From Dechloromonas sp. (GTDB lineage: Bacteria; Pseudomonadota; Gammaproteobacteria; Burkholderiales; Rhodocyclaceae), in assembly GCA_016791065.1 (NCBI GenBank), contig JAEUOD010000119.1:1-64000 (forward strand): a stretch of DNA of 64,000 bases, in the 5' to 3' direction. The position numbers and the translations under genes are program-made. The notes beneath the pieces are model-generated. The model saw only the letters and a list, made by a program, of their open reading frames with translations, searched no databases and was not told where the DNA came from. Positions 1 to 10,106 of this stretch are shown one piece after another. How positions within the stretch are numbered: the first letter of the stretch is position 1; each line of letters starts with the position of its first letter.

Positions 1-539
1 TGGAGATCGGCGACCGCAACACCATCCGTGAATTCTGCACCTTCAATCTCGGCACCGTGCAGGATGCCGGCGTGACCCGTATCGGCGACGACAACTGGAT
101 CATGGCCTACGTGCACATCGCGCACGACTGCCAGGTCGGCAACAAGACCACCTTCGCCAATAACTCCCAACTTGCCGGTCATGTCACGGTCGAGGATTGG
201 GCCATTCTCGGTGGCTTCACCGGGGTGCACCAGTTCTGCCGCATCGGCGCTCACGTCATGACGGCGGTGAGTACGGTAATTCTGCAGGACGTGCCGCCCT
301 ACCTGATGGCGGCCGGCAATACGGCGACGCCCTACGGCATCAACGTCGAGGGGCTGAAGCGCCGCGGTTTCACGGCCGATTCGATCACCTCGCTCAAGCG
401 CGCCTACCGCACCCTCTACAAGTCCGGTCTGCTGCTCGAGGAAGCCAAGCAGAAGCTGGCCGAGGATGCCAAGACCCAGCCTGATGTGCAGCGCTTTGTC
501 GATTTTCTCGAACTCTCGAAGCGAGGCATTATTCGCTGA
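1..539 (+). CDS. lpxA: UDP-N-acetylglucosamine O-acyltransferase LpxA (5' truncated by window)
   Basis: First committed step of lipid A synthesis: acyl transfer from acyl-ACP to the 3-OH of UDP-GlcNAc in the cytoplasm. The reading frame is already open at base 3 and lacks its N-terminus. About 178 residues remain, beginning [17 protein letters not shown], followed by hexapeptide-repeat left-handed beta-helix sequence ([21 protein letters not shown]) and the alpha-helical C-terminal domain ([13 protein letters not shown], then YRTLYKSG). These are typical LpxA segments. The stop overlaps the lpxB start in TGATG, so the two genes are translationally coupled. Gene order lpxA-lpxB-rnhB matches many proteobacteria. 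Confidence 0.95.
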   Translation, partial: EIGDRNTIREFCTFNLGTVQDAGVTRIGDDNWIMAYVHIAHDCQVGNKTTFANNSQLAGHVTVEDWAILGGFTGVHQFCRIGAHVMTAVSTVILQDVPPYLMAAGNTATPYGINVEGLKRRGFTADSITSLKRAYRTLYKSGLLLEEAKQKLAEDAKTQPDVQRFVDFLELSKRGIIR

Positions 540-1684
540 TGGGAAGTACGGTAAGGATCGCCATGGTGGCGGGGGAGGCCTCTGGCGATCTCCTAGCCAG
601 CCACCTGATCGCTTCGCTCCGGGCCAAATTGCCCGATGCCGTTTTTTACGGTATCGGTGGCCCGAAAATGCAGGCCCAGGGCTTCGATGCCTGGTGGCCG
701 ATGGAAAAGCTGTCGGTCATGGGCTATGTCGATGCCCTCAAGAACTATCGGGAGATTGCCGGCATCCGCCGCCAGTTGAAGAAGCGTCTGCTCGACATCA
801 AGCCGGACATCTTCATCGGCGTCGATGCGCCGGATTTCAACCTGGGCCTGGAAACCGACCTCAAGGCCAGCGGCATCCGCACCATCCATTACGTCAGTCC
901 GTCAATCTGGGCCTGGCGCGGTGGGCGGATCAAGAAGATTGCCCGGGCTGTGAACCGGGTGCTGGCACTTTTTCCGATGGAGCCGCCGCTCTACGAGAAG
1001 GAGCGCATCCCGGTGACTTATGTCGGGCATCCGCTTGCTGACATCATCCCGCTCGAAACCAGCAAACAGGCCGTGCGCGAAAAGCTCTCGATGCCGCGCG
1101 ATGTTCCGATCTTTGCCTTGCTGCCGGGGAGCCGGCAGGGCGAACTGGACAAAATGGCCGACACCTTCGTCCAGGTTGCCAAGCTGGTTCGCGAGCGCCT
1201 GCCCAATGCGATTTTCGTCGTCCCGCTGACGACGCGTGAAACGCGCCTGCAGTTCGAGATGGCCATTTACCGCCAACAGGCCGGCGAAGTGCCTTTCCGC
1301 CTGTTGTTCGGCCATGCCCGCGAAGCGCTTGGCGCCTGCGACGTCGCCCTGGTCAAGAGCGGTACCTCGACGCTGGAAGCGGCTCTGGTCAAGCGGCCGA
1401 TGGTCATCACCTACAAGATTGCCAAGCTCTCGTACTGGATCATGAAGCGCATGGCCTATCAGGCTTTCGTCGGCTTGCCGAACATCCTGGCCGGGCGCGA
1501 GGTGGTACCGGAGCTTCTCCAGGAACAGGCGACCCCGGAAAACCTCGCGGAAGCCCTGATCAAGCTCTACGAGGACAAGGACAACGCCGCGGCGGTCGCC
1601 GAGGCCTTTACCGACATCCATCTGCAGTTGCGCCAGAACACGGCCGAGAAGGCTGCCAACGCGGTCATCGAATGCCTGACTTGA
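539..1684 (+). CDS. lpxB: Lipid-A-disaccharide synthase LpxB
   Basis: A GT19 glycosyltransferase of 381 residues that joins UDP-2,3-diacylglucosamine and lipid X into the lipid A disaccharide at the inner membrane. Visible family signatures are the N-terminal [16 protein letters not shown] motif, [18 protein letters not shown] near residue 120, the LLPGSRQGE nucleotide-sugar segment and the C-terminal [11 protein letters not shown] donor-binding motif. Length matches the family (about 380). The start overlaps the lpxA stop by one base, and the end overlaps rnhB by 13 bases, consistent with one operon. Confidence 0.97.
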   Translation: MGSTVRIAMVAGEASGDLLASHLIASLRAKLPDAVFYGIGGPKMQAQGFDAWWPMEKLSVMGYVDALKNYREIAGIRRQLKKRLLDIKPDIFIGVDAPDFNLGLETDLKASGIRTIHYVSPSIWAWRGGRIKKIARAVNRVLALFPMEPPLYEKERIPVTYVGHPLADIIPLETSKQAVREKLSMPRDVPIFALLPGSRQGELDKMADTFVQVAKLVRERLPNAIFVVPLTTRETRLQFEMAIYRQQAGEVPFRLLFGHAREALGACDVALVKSGTSTLEAALVKRPMVITYKIAKLSYWIMKRMAYQAFVGLPNILAGREVVPELLQEQATPENLAEALIKLYEDKDNAAAVAEAFTDIHLQLRQNTAEKAANAVIECLT

Positions 1685-2262
1685 TCGTTCCGGAAGGCCT
1701 CGTCTGCGGTGTGGACGAGGCTGGTCGCGGGCCGCTGGCCGGCCCGGTGGTGGCGGCGGCGGTGATTCTCGATCCGGCGCGGCCGATTCCCGGCCTCAAC
1801 GACTCCAAGAAACTCAGCGAGAAGAAACGGGATGCGCTTGCCGTCCTGATCCGGGAGCGGGCTGTGGCTTGGGCGGTTGCCGAAGCCAGCGTCGCGGAGA
1901 TCGATCAGCTCAACATCCTGCACGCCTCGATGCTCGCCATGCAACGGGCGGTGGCTGGGCTGGCGATCAAGGCCGAACGCGCCATGATCGACGGCAATCG
2001 ATGTCCGAGGCTCGATATCCCGGCCGAGGCCGTGGTCAAGGGCGACGGCAAGATCGCCTCGATCGCCGCTGCCTCGATTCTCGCCAAGACGGTACGCGAT
2101 GCCGGCATGCTGGCGCTGCACGCGCAGTACCCGATGTACGGTTTCGACCGCCACATGGGCTACCCGACGGCTGCGCATTTCGCCGCGCTGGAAACTCACG
2201 GCGCCTCGCCGGTGCATCGGCGCAGCTTCGGGCCGGTCGCCAAACAGTTGTCGCTGCTATGA
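1672..2262 (+). CDS. rnhB: Ribonuclease HII
   Basis: Cleaves the RNA strand of RNA-DNA hybrids and removes misincorporated ribonucleotides. The 196-residue protein has the N-terminal signature [15 protein letters not shown] with the catalytic Asp-Glu pair, the [12 protein letters not shown] motif, and the later acidic residue in MIDGN. It lies inside the lipid A operon, overlapping lpxB by 13 bases. Its stop (TATGA) overlaps the start of the next gene, so it is probably translated by coupling. Confidence 0.96.
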   Translation: MPDLIVPEGLVCGVDEAGRGPLAGPVVAAAVILDPARPIPGLNDSKKLSEKKRDALAVLIRERAVAWAVAEASVAEIDQLNILHASMLAMQRAVAGLAIKAERAMIDGNRCPRLDIPAEAVVKGDGKIASIAAASILAKTVRDAGMLALHAQYPMYGFDRHMGYPTAAHFAALETHGASPVHRRSFGPVAKQLSLL

Positions 2263-3035
2263 AACTGATCCAGTCGCGTGACAACCCGTTCTACAAGAGT
2301 CTCAAGCGGCTCGCCGAGTCGGGGCGCGAGCGGCGCAAGACCGGGCGGACGCTGCTCGATGGCGTGCATCTGATCGAGGCCTACGAGGCGGTTCATGGGC
2401 CGGTGGAAACGCTGGTCGTCGGCGAAACGGCTCAGGCCAGTGGCGAGATTGCCGGCTATGTCGCCGGTCGCGAAATTGTCGTGCTGAGCGATGCCCTGCT
2501 GCGCGAACTTGGCCTGGTCGACACGCCCTCCGGCTTGTTGGCGGTGGCGCCCATGCCCGCGGCCAAGACGGCCATCCATTTCGACCGGGATGCCGTGCTG
2601 CTCGATGGCGTTCAGGATCCTGGCAATGTCGGCACCTTGCTGCGCACGGCAGCCGCCGCCGGGGTGAAGCAGGCGCTGCTGGGGCCAGGTTGTGCCTCGG
2701 CCTGGTCGCCCAAGGTGCTGCGTGCCGGGCAGGGCGCTCATTTCGCCCTGCGCATTCATGAGGAGGTCGATCTGGCGGCCTTCATGGCCGATTATGGCGG
2801 GACGACGGCGGTCACCTGCCTTGAGGGCGCCACATCGCTCTACGAGGTGCAATGGCGTGGGCCGCTGGCCTGGGTTTTCGGTGCCGAGGGCTTGGGCGTA
2901 CGATCGGAGCTGATCGCCGCGGCACAACTGAGAGTGAAAATCCCGATGCCGGGTGCTGTCGAATCACTCAATGTGGCCGCGGCTGCGGCCGTTTGTCTGT
3001 TCGAGGCACTGCGCCGCCAACTGCTGGAAAGCTGA
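2259..3035 (+). CDS. SpoU/TrmH-family RNA 2'-O-methyltransferase
   Basis: Probable 2'-O-ribose methyltransferase acting on rRNA or tRNA. The chosen ATG overlaps the rnhB stop (ATGA), giving 258 residues beginning [18 protein letters not shown], a typical substrate-binding N-domain. An upstream start at 1869 would only add rnhB antiframe sequence. SPOUT knot motifs are visible: motif 1 [20 protein letters not shown], motif 2 [10 protein letters not shown], motif 3 [18 protein letters not shown]. The exact target nucleotide cannot be told from sequence. Last gene of the lpx operon, convergent with ppsR. Confidence 0.9.
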   Translation: MKLIQSRDNPFYKSLKRLAESGRERRKTGRTLLDGVHLIEAYEAVHGPVETLVVGETAQASGEIAGYVAGREIVVLSDALLRELGLVDTPSGLLAVAPMPAAKTAIHFDRDAVLLDGVQDPGNVGTLLRTAAAAGVKQALLGPGCASAWSPKVLRAGQGAHFALRIHEEVDLAAFMADYGGTTAVTCLEGATSLYEVQWRGPLAWVFGAEGLGVRSELIAAAQLRVKIPMPGAVESLNVAAAAAVCLFEALRRQLLES

Positions 3036-3057
3036 CTGGCTTCCCGCGTTCGCGGAA

Positions 3058-3876
3058 TCAGCGCAGCTTTAGTTCCTGCAGGATGGTCGTCGAGATTTCC
3101 TCGATCGATTTGGTCGACGAGTCCAGCCAGCGGATTCCCTCGCGACGCATCATTTTTTCCGCTTCAGCGATTTCGTAGCGGCAGTTGGGCAGCGCTGCAT
3201 ACTTGCTGCCGGCTCGCCGCTCCTCGCGAATCTGGTGCAGGCGTTCAGGCTGGATGGTCAGGCCGAACAGCTTGGGGCGGTATTTTTCCAGAGTGCTCGG
3301 CAACTGGCCGCGGTCGAAGTCTTCCGGGATCAGCGGGAAATTGGCCACCTTGAGGCCGAACTGCATCGCCAGGTAGAGCGAGGTCGGCGTCTTGCCGCAG
3401 CGCGAGACGGCGACCAGGATGACGTCGGCCTCGGCGAGGTCGCGGTCGGTGATGCCGTCGTCGTGGGCCAGGGTGTAGTTGATCGCCTCGATGCGTTGCT
3501 TGTAATCCGAGCTGTCGGTTGAATCGCGCGAGCGGCCGATGGTGTGGCTGGACTTGACGCCCAACTCGGCTTCGAGCGGCGAGAGAAAGGTCTCGAAGTA
3601 CGAAAGGCAAAAGGCATCGGCCTGATGCACGATATCGGCCAGGTTCTGGTTGACCAGCGTGGTGAACACGATCGGCCGCATGCCGTCCGATTCTCCCTGG
3701 GCGTTGATGCGGGCGACCGCATCTTGCGCCTTCTCGACGTTGTCCAGGAAGGGGATGCGGATCTGCTTGAATTCGACTTCCTCGAACTGGGTCAGCAGGC
3801 TGTGGCCGAGGGCTTCGGCGGTCAGGCCGGTGCCGTCGGAGATGAAGAAGACGGTGCGTTTGATCGGTGTAGGCAT
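3058..3876 (-). CDS. ppsR: PEP synthetase regulatory protein (kinase/pyrophosphorylase, DUF299)
   Basis: A bifunctional ADP-dependent kinase and Pi-dependent pyrophosphorylase that inactivates and reactivates PEP synthetase by threonine phosphorylation. The 272 residues start [28 protein letters not shown], typical of the family, with the P-loop-like segment [16 protein letters not shown] around residues 155-170 and the C-terminal [19 protein letters not shown] segment. Its likely target, ppsA, lies about 11 kb away at 14445-16820. That supports the PEP synthetase branch rather than the plant-type PPDK branch. It ends 22 bases from the convergent methyltransferase gene and starts 9 bases downstream of ppc. 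Confidence 0.93.
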   Translation of the reverse strand: MPTPIKRTVFFISDGTGLTAEALGHSLLTQFEEVEFKQIRIPFLDNVEKAQDAVARINAQGESDGMRPIVFTTLVNQNLADIVHQADAFCLSYFETFLSPLEAELGVKSSHTIGRSRDSTDSSDYKQRIEAINYTLAHDDGITDRDLAEADVILVAVSRCGKTPTSLYLAMQFGLKVANFPLIPEDFDRGQLPSTLEKYRPKLFGLTIQPERLHQIREERRAGSKYAALPNCRYEIAEAEKMMRREGIRWLDSSTKSIEEISTTILQELKLR

Positions 3877-3885
3877 GAGCTGATT

Positions 3886-6648
3886 TTAACCGCTGTTGCG
3901 CAGACCTGAAGCGATGCCGTTGATCGCCAGATGGATGCCGCGCGCCAGGCGCTCGTCGGTCTCGCCGGCGCGATGGCGCTTGAGCAGTTCGACCTGCAGG
4001 TGGTTGAGCGGGTCCATGTAGGCGGCGCGCAGTTGCAGTGAGCGGGCGAGCATCGCGTTGTCGGCGAGGAATTCGTCTTTTTCCAGAATCGCCAGCAGGT
4101 GCTGGCGGGTGAGCATCCATTCCGCCTTGATCTGCGTGAAGATGCGCTCGCGCAGTTCGGCATCAGCCACCAGCTCGGCATAGCGCGAGGCAATGGCGAG
4201 ATCGGTCTTGGCCAACACCATGTCCATGTTCGACAGCAGGCTCTGGAAGAAGGGCCAGGCCTTGAGCATGCGGCGCAGCGTTGCTATGCCGTCCGGATGG
4301 CCTGCCAGGTACTCGTCGACGGCGGTGCCGAAGCCGTACCAGCCGGGCAGCATCAGACGACACTGCGCCCAGGAGAAGACCCAGGGAATGGCGCGCAGGT
4401 CTTCGATGCGCTCGGAGGGCTTGCGCGAGGCCGGGCGGCTGCCGATGTTGAGGGTGGCAATTTCCGAAACCACCGTCGATTGGCGGAAGTAGGTCGTGAA
4501 GCCGGGGGTTTCATAGACCAGGCCGCGATAGGCGTTGAAGGCACGGGCCGAGAGTTCGTCCATGACCGGGTGGAACTGCTCGGCTGGTTCGACCTTGTTT
4601 TCGTGATCGGTCAGGCTGGCTTCGAGCGTCGCGGCGAGCAGCACTTCGAGATTGCGGCGGCCGGTGTCCGGGTTGCCGTACTTGGTCGAGATGACCTCGC
4701 CCTGTTCGGTCAGACGGATCTGGCCGGTCACCGCGCCGGCCGGCTGGGCCAGGATCGCGTGGTAGGACGGACCACCACCGCGGCCGACCGAGCCGCCGCG
4801 ACCGTGGAACAGGCGCAGGCGGATGCCGTGCTCGCGGAAGACGGCGGTCAGGGCGATTTCCGCCTTGTAGAGTTCCCAGCCCGAGGTCAGGAAGCCGCCG
4901 TCCTTGTTGGAGTCGGAGTAGCCGAGCATGACTTCCTGCTCGCCGCCGCGGCTGGCCAGCAGATCGCGGTAGGCGGGCAGGCGGAACAGGCCGTCCATCG
5001 TGGCGGCGCTCTTCTGCAAGTCCTCGATGGTCTCGAAGAGCGGGATGATGTTGACGTCGAGTTGCGGCTCCTTGCCCGGGCGCAGCAGGCCGGCTTCCTT
5101 GAGCAGCAGGGCGAGTTCGAGCAGGTCGGAAACGCCGTCGGTCTTCGAGATGATGCAGTTGGGCAGCGCGGCGGCGCCGTAGCGTTGGCGAAGCTCGCGG
5201 GCGCCGAAGAAGATGGCGAGTTCGCCACGGGTTTCCTCTGAATAGGCGAGATAGGGCGAGTAGAGCGGGCGCGGCGTGGCGATTTCGCTGACCAGCAGCT
5301 TGATCCGCTCGGGCTCGGGCAGGGCTTCGTAATCCGGGCAGCGACCGGCGCCGGCAAGCAGTTCGGCGACGCTGCGGGCATGCACTTCGGAGTTCTGGCG
5401 CAGATCGATTGGCGCCAGGTGGAAGCCGAAAATCTGCACGGCGCGCATCAGGCGGCGCAGTCGGCCCCCGGCCAGGCGGGCACTGCCGTTGAGCTTGAGC
5501 GAATTGGCCAGCACCTTGAGATCGGCACGCAACTGCTCCGGGCGTTCGTAGGGCGAGGCCTGGCCGATCTCATGGCGCAGCGGTTCGACGTGGTCGAGGG
5601 CCCGGGCCGTCGCGGCGAGGCGTGCGTAGATTCCCGACAGCGCGCGGCGGTAAGGCTCGTCGACACGTTGCGGCGACTGGTCGGTGGAGTGGGCTGCCAG
5701 CTCGTTCAATTCAGGCGTCGTCTTGACCAGCAGGTCGGAGAGCGGCAGTTCACCGCCGAGCTCGTGGATTTCTTCGAGGTAGTGGTTGAAGGCAGCAGCC
5801 GATTGCAGGCGCAATGTTTCGCGCAGGATCTCGGCGGTCACGAAGGGGTTGCCGTCGCGGTCGCCACCAATCCAGGAGCCAACCCGGAAGAAAGGGGGGA
5901 GTGCCCAGAAGGTATCGGGGTAACGTTTCTGCAATTGCTGCGTGACCTGGATGTACAGGCGCGGCAACTCGGTGAAGAAGGTTTCCTTGAAATAGGTGAT
6001 TCCGTTCTTGACCTCGTCGAGCACCTTGAGACGTACCGGGCGCAACATGCGCGACTGCCACAGGGTCAGGATGGCGGTGGCCAGGCCGAGGTCGTTTTCG
6101 GCCTCTTCCTCGGGCGTCATCTGCAGGCGTTCGCGCTGGTCGAGCAGGCGGGCGATATCGCGATGGTTGCGGATCAGGCTCTGGCGCTGCACCTCGGTCG
6201 GGTGTGCCGTCAGAACCGGGGCGACCAGGGCATGGGCGAAGAAATCCGCGATGGTTTCCGGCGTGACCTGGGCTCCGGCGAGGGCATCGAGCGCGTGCAC
6301 CAGGCTGCCTTCGCGGGGCGGCGAACCAGCCAGGTCGTGGGCGCGACGGCGGCGGATGTGATGCTCGTCCTCGGCGATGTTGGCCAGTTGCAGGAAATAG
6401 CTGAAGGCACGGACGACGGCCTGCGTCGTGTCGCGCGGCAGCGGGTCGAGCAGGGCGGCCAGTTCGGCACGGGCGGCCGGGTCGCCGTCGCGGGCGAAAC
6501 GCACGGCGGTCTGGCGGACGCGCTCGACGATCGCGAAGATGGCGTCGCCTTCCTGTTCGCGCACGGTGTCGCCGAGGATGCGGCCGAGCAGGCGGATGTC
6601 GTTGCGGAGGGGTTCGTCCTTGTTGCTGTCGAGCGTCGTGTCTGACAT
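3886..6648 (-). CDS. ppc: Phosphoenolpyruvate carboxylase
   Basis: Anaplerotic enzyme converting PEP plus bicarbonate to oxaloacetate. At 920 residues it is close to the usual 880-930. Key motifs are VLTAHPTEVQRQ with the catalytic His near residue 150, GSWIGGDRDGNPFV, GYSDSNKDGGFL, the glycine-rich FHGRGGSVGRGGGP and the C-terminal NSG ending. Immediately upstream of ppsR, so PEP consumption and control of PEP formation are probably co-transcribed. The 5' leader contains a perfect 9-bp hairpin (6670-6693). Confidence 0.98.
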   Translation of the reverse strand: MSDTTLDSNKDEPLRNDIRLLGRILGDTVREQEGDAIFAIVERVRQTAVRFARDGDPAARAELAALLDPLPRDTTQAVVRAFSYFLQLANIAEDEHHIRRRRAHDLAGSPPREGSLVHALDALAGAQVTPETIADFFAHALVAPVLTAHPTEVQRQSLIRNHRDIARLLDQRERLQMTPEEEAENDLGLATAILTLWQSRMLRPVRLKVLDEVKNGITYFKETFFTELPRLYIQVTQQLQKRYPDTFWALPPFFRVGSWIGGDRDGNPFVTAEILRETLRLQSAAAFNHYLEEIHELGGELPLSDLLVKTTPELNELAAHSTDQSPQRVDEPYRRALSGIYARLAATARALDHVEPLRHEIGQASPYERPEQLRADLKVLANSLKLNGSARLAGGRLRRLMRAVQIFGFHLAPIDLRQNSEVHARSVAELLAGAGRCPDYEALPEPERIKLLVSEIATPRPLYSPYLAYSEETRGELAIFFGARELRQRYGAAALPNCIISKTDGVSDLLELALLLKEAGLLRPGKEPQLDVNIIPLFETIEDLQKSAATMDGLFRLPAYRDLLASRGGEQEVMLGYSDSNKDGGFLTSGWELYKAEIALTAVFREHGIRLRLFHGRGGSVGRGGGPSYHAILAQPAGAVTGQIRLTEQGEVISTKYGNPDTGRRNLEVLLAATLEASLTDHENKVEPAEQFHPVMDELSARAFNAYRGLVYETPGFTTYFRQSTVVSEIATLNIGSRPASRKPSERIEDLRAIPWVFSWAQCRLMLPGWYGFGTAVDEYLAGHPDGIATLRRMLKAWPFFQSLLSNMDMVLAKTDLAIASRYAELVADAELRERIFTQIKAEWMLTRQHLLAILEKDEFLADNAMLARSLQLRAAYMDPLNHLQVELLKRHRAGETDERLARGIHLAINGIASGLRNSG

Positions 6649-6669
6649 CGCGGTGGTCCGGAATAGGCC

Positions 6670-6693
6670 GGTGGCCCGACAAGGCGGGCCACC
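6670..6693. repeat. Hairpin between uspA and ppc
   Basis: GGTGGCCCG (6670-6678) pairs perfectly with CGGGCCACC (6685-6693) across a 6-base loop. It lies 22 bases upstream of the ppc start, in what would be its 5' leader, and has no T-tract on the minus strand. It could be a second stem of the uspA terminator or a leader structure; sequence alone does not decide. Confidence 0.5.
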
Positions 6694-6711
6694 ACGGGCG
6701 GGGTTGAAACG

Positions 6712-6744
6712 GAAAAAGGAGAATGCCAGCCAGTCCGGCTGGCA
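6712..6744 (-). terminator. Rho-independent terminator after uspA
   Basis: On the minus strand an 8-bp perfect stem (TGCCAGCC/GGCTGGCA, 6724-6744, 5-base loop) is followed by the T-rich run TTCTCCTTTTTCC. It begins 6 bases after the universal stress protein stop, separating uspA from ppc. Confidence 0.7.
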
Positions 6745-6749
6745 GGCGC

Positions 6750-7196
6750 TTAGTGCTTTCTGACCAGCAGTACCGAAGCGTCGGATATTTTAGCCAGTTG
6801 TTCGGCGACCGAGCCAAGGATCAGCGTGGCCAGGCCGCGCTGTCCGTGACGTCCGATGACGATCAGGTCGACGCCGAGTTCGCGTGCCTTGTCGGCAATC
6901 GTTTCGGAGACGCGGCGATTGCTGGCTTCGAGGATCATTGCCTCGGCATCGACGCCAGTGGCCTGCTGCATGGCCTGCTCAAGCAGCTTTTTTCCCGCTT
7001 CGGTCAGGGTGGCGACGGCGTTCTCCAGATTGATCACGCTCGACAAGGCATGGCCGTGAATGTTGAGCATGGTTTCGTCGGCGACGTGCGTGATGTAAAG
7101 CTTGGCTTGGCTCGTGCGGGCGATGTGCAGGGCTTCGACCAGCGCGCCACGGGAGGTCTGGCTGTCATCGATGGCGACGAGGATCTTCTTGTACAT
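6750..7196 (-). CDS. Universal stress protein, UspA family
   Basis: A 148-residue single-domain Usp. It starts MYKKILVAIDDSQTSRGALVEAL and ends with the ATP-binding pattern G-2X-G-9X-G(S/T), seen as VIGRHGQRGLATLILGSVAEQLAK. That marks the nucleotide-binding Usp subgroup. The start is preceded by AGGAGAACATC on the minus strand, a good ribosome binding site. It has its own terminator downstream and lies between ppc and the lactate dehydrogenase gene. Precise role unknown; Usp proteins usually support survival during stasis or energy stress. Confidence 0.93.
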   Translation of the reverse strand: MYKKILVAIDDSQTSRGALVEALHIARTSQAKLYITHVADETMLNIHGHALSSVINLENAVATLTEAGKKLLEQAMQQATGVDAEAMILEASNRRVSETIADKARELGVDLIVIGRHGQRGLATLILGSVAEQLAKISDASVLLVRKH

Positions 7197-7268
7197 GATG
7201 TTCTCCTTGAATGGTGTGATAGGCCGTACCTTAGCAAGCCACCGGGGAATGCGCTGTTAGGGAAATCC

Positions 7269-10034
7269 TCAACATTGTTGCTGCGGCCGGCTGCACTGTT
7301 CGAGCAGGTAGGCGACGGACTGGTAATTGCGCCCGGTCTCGGCGGTCAGGCCGATTTCGCAGGTGCGGTTGGTCGAGACGCCGCAGCCGCAATTGCCCGG
7401 CAGCTCATCGTGGATCTTGCGCAGGGCGTGCCGGTTGAGTTCCGGCACGGCAAAGCCGCGGTCGCCGCCGAAGCCGCAACAGGTCACGCCGGCCGGTTCG
7501 ACGACCTGCTCGACACAGGCGGCGAGCAGCTTCTTCAGCTTGCCCTCTGCACCGGCCTTGCGCACGCTGCAATTGACGTGCAGGGCCACCGGGCCGGCCT
7601 GCTTGTGGATGACGAGGCGTGGCAGCAGGGCATCGTGGGCGAACTCGTGAAAGTCGTAGAGCTTGAGGCGGCCGGCCAGATGGTTCTGCATGCGGGCGGT
7701 GCAGGTGCTGGCATCCATGATCACGGGGTGTTTGCCGTTTTCCGAAGCTTTCATCAGGGCGGCTTCGAGCGCGTTCGACATGCCCTCGGCTTCCTCCGCC
7801 ATGCCCTTGCTCGCGAGCATCTGGCCGCAACAGAGCTTGTCGAAGCCTTCGGGCAGGATGGGTGCATAGCCGGCCCGGATCAGCAATTCGACGATGACGT
7901 CGCCCTGTTGGGGTTCGCCGGCCTCGGCCGGGCCGAAAATGCGGCCGCCGCAGGTCGGGAAATAGACCACCGGATCGCCCTGGGTGACGCGGGCGGCCGG
8001 CGCCTTGCCGGCATGCGGCATGTTTTTCTTCCAGGCGCCACCCGACAGGCGGGCGAGGAAATTGTCGCCGAGGACGCCGGAGACCGCATGGCCCACGGTG
8101 AGGCCGAGGCGGGAGGTCGTGGCCAGCGCTCCGAAATGCTCGCCCGTCCAGGCATTGACTGCGCGTGCGGTGTCGCCCAGCTGGCGGCCGCGCAGGCGTC
8201 GGGTCAGGTCGCCGGTATCGATGCCGACCGGGCAGGCCGTCGAGCACAGGCCACAGCCGGCGCAGGTGTCGAGGCCCATGTAGGGGTAATCCTCGCCGAT
8301 GCTGCCGGCGGTTTCGCCGGCGGCGGCGCGGCGCGACAGTTCGCGGATACTGACGATGCGCTGGCGCGGCGAAAGGGTCAGCCGGTGCGAGGGGCAGAGC
8401 GGTTCGCAGAAGCCGCATTCGATGCAGCGGTCGACGATGTCCTCGGCGGCCGGCATCGGCTTGAGGTTTTCGAGGTGGGCCTGCGGGTTGTCGTTGAGGA
8501 TGACGCCCGGGTTGAGGCGGTTCTCCGGATCGAACAGAGCCTTGATTCGGCGCATCAGGTCGGTCGCTTCCTTGCCCCATTCCATCTCGACGAAGGGGGC
8601 CATGTTGCGGCCGGTACCGTGCTCGGCCTTGAGCGAGCCGTCGTATTTCTTGACCACCAGATCGCAGACATCGTCCATCAGGCGGGCATAGCGGTCCACC
8701 TCGGCCGGGTCGCCGAAATCCTGGGTGAAGACGAAGTGCAGGTTGCCCTCGAGCGCATGGCCGAAGATGATCGCCTCGTGGTAGCCGTGGTGGCGGAGCA
8801 GGGCCTGCAGGTCGAGCGTGGCATCGGCCAGCGAGGCGATCGGGAAGGCGACGTCCTCGATCAGCACGGTTGTGCCGGTGCGGCGCATGGCGCCGACCGA
8901 GGGGAAGGTGCCCTTGCGCACCTTCCAGTACATCTCGCAGGTCGCCGGGTCGGTCGAGAAGACCATCGGCTCGACGGTGGCGATACCTTCCATTGCGGCA
9001 TGCACTGTGGCGATCTTGTCGGCGATGCCCTCGGCCGTTGCAGCGCGGACCTCGATCAGCAGCGCAGCGGCATCCTCGCCGAGTTCTCGGATCACCGGCG
9101 GCAGGCCGGGTTTGTTTTCGACCGAGTGCAGGGCCGGGCGGTCGAGCAATTCGACGGCGGCGACCGGCTGCGGCTTGAGCCGGATGACGGCTTCGCAGGC
9201 CGTGCGGATGTCCGGGAAGAAAACCAGGGCACTGGCCTTGTACGGGTCTTCGACGACGGTCTGGTAGGTGATGCGCGAGATGAAGCCGAGCGTGCCCTCG
9301 GAACCGATCATCAGGTGGGCCAGGATGTCGATCGGGTGCTCGTAATCGACCAGGGCGTTGAGGCTGTAGCCCGTGGTGTTCTTGATCTTGAACTTCTGGC
9401 GGATGCGTTCGGCAAGGCGAGCGTTGTCGCGGGTATCGCGGCCCAGGCGCTCGAGTTCGCCGAGCAGCACGGCATGCGACTTGGTGAAGGCGTCGACACT
9501 GAGCGGATCTTCGGTATCGAGCACGACACCGTCGGCGAGCATGACGCGCAGCCCGGCCAGCGTCCGGTAGCTGTTCTGCGCCGTGCCGCAGCACATGCCG
9601 GAGGCGTTGTTGGCGGCGATGCCGCCGATCTTGGCGGCGCCGATCGAGGCCGGGTCGGGGCCGATCTTCTTGCCGTGCGGGGCCAGCCGGCGATTCACTT
9701 CACCGCCGACGATGCCCGGGCCAACGCGGACCTTGCTGGCGTCGGCATTCAGTTCGTAGGTGGCGAAGCCTTCGCCAATCAGGGCCAGGATACCGTTGGT
9801 GATGGCCTGGCCGGAGAGGCTGGTGCCGGCGGCGCGGAAGGTGATCGGGGTGTTGTGTTGTTTGGCGGCGGTCAGCACCGTTTGCGCATCGTTTTCCGAT
9901 TCGATGACGGTGATGACCTGCGGGATCAGGCGGTAGAAGCTGGCGTCGGTGCCGTAGGCCAGGCGGCGCAGGTCGTCGATGATGATCTGGTGATCGGGGA
10001 GGTGTTGACGGAGGTGCTGGATGAGGGCGCTCAT
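7269..10034 (-). CDS. dld: FAD/Fe-S D-lactate dehydrogenase, Dld-II type
   Basis: Likely respiratory D-lactate oxidation to pyruvate. The 921-residue protein has an N-terminal FAD-binding PCMH domain (FRAAGTSLSGQAITNG near residue 65; GIVGGEVNRRLAPHGKKIGPDP), then a lactate-oxidase C-terminal domain (HALEGNLHFVF; KYDGSLKAEHGTGRNMAPF). Next come two 4Fe-4S motifs (CIECGFCEPLCPSHR, CAGCGLCSTACPVG) and two CCG-type cysteine motifs (CCGQMLASKG, CCGFGGDRGF). This fusion layout matches Shewanella Dld-II. The lldFGE and lldR neighbours support lactate over other 2-hydroxy acids such as D-2-hydroxyglutarate. The gene is separated from lldF by a long inverted repeat, so it may have its own promoter. 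Confidence 0.85.
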   Translation of the reverse strand: MSALIQHLRQHLPDHQIIIDDLRRLAYGTDASFYRLIPQVITVIESENDAQTVLTAAKQHNTPITFRAAGTSLSGQAITNGILALIGEGFATYELNADASKVRVGPGIVGGEVNRRLAPHGKKIGPDPASIGAAKIGGIAANNASGMCCGTAQNSYRTLAGLRVMLADGVVLDTEDPLSVDAFTKSHAVLLGELERLGRDTRDNARLAERIRQKFKIKNTTGYSLNALVDYEHPIDILAHLMIGSEGTLGFISRITYQTVVEDPYKASALVFFPDIRTACEAVIRLKPQPVAAVELLDRPALHSVENKPGLPPVIRELGEDAAALLIEVRAATAEGIADKIATVHAAMEGIATVEPMVFSTDPATCEMYWKVRKGTFPSVGAMRRTGTTVLIEDVAFPIASLADATLDLQALLRHHGYHEAIIFGHALEGNLHFVFTQDFGDPAEVDRYARLMDDVCDLVVKKYDGSLKAEHGTGRNMAPFVEMEWGKEATDLMRRIKALFDPENRLNPGVILNDNPQAHLENLKPMPAAEDIVDRCIECGFCEPLCPSHRLTLSPRQRIVSIRELSRRAAAGETAGSIGEDYPYMGLDTCAGCGLCSTACPVGIDTGDLTRRLRGRQLGDTARAVNAWTGEHFGALATTSRLGLTVGHAVSGVLGDNFLARLSGGAWKKNMPHAGKAPAARVTQGDPVVYFPTCGGRIFGPAEAGEPQQGDVIVELLIRAGYAPILPEGFDKLCCGQMLASKGMAEEAEGMSNALEAALMKASENGKHPVIMDASTCTARMQNHLAGRLKLYDFHEFAHDALLPRLVIHKQAGPVALHVNCSVRKAGAEGKLKKLLAACVEQVVEPAGVTCCGFGGDRGFAVPELNRHALRKIHDELPGNCGCGVSTNRTCEIGLTAETGRNYQSVAYLLEQCSRPQQQC

Positions 10035-10106
10035 TTTGCGTTTGTCTCGTGCTTGATTGGTTGTTTTTCCGCGCCTGACGCGCTCATATTTGTTGGATAC
10101 GCCGGG

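Noticed and set aside
5380..6645. A 421-residue plus-strand frame
   Set aside because: Fully antisense to ppc, which has intact catalytic motifs.
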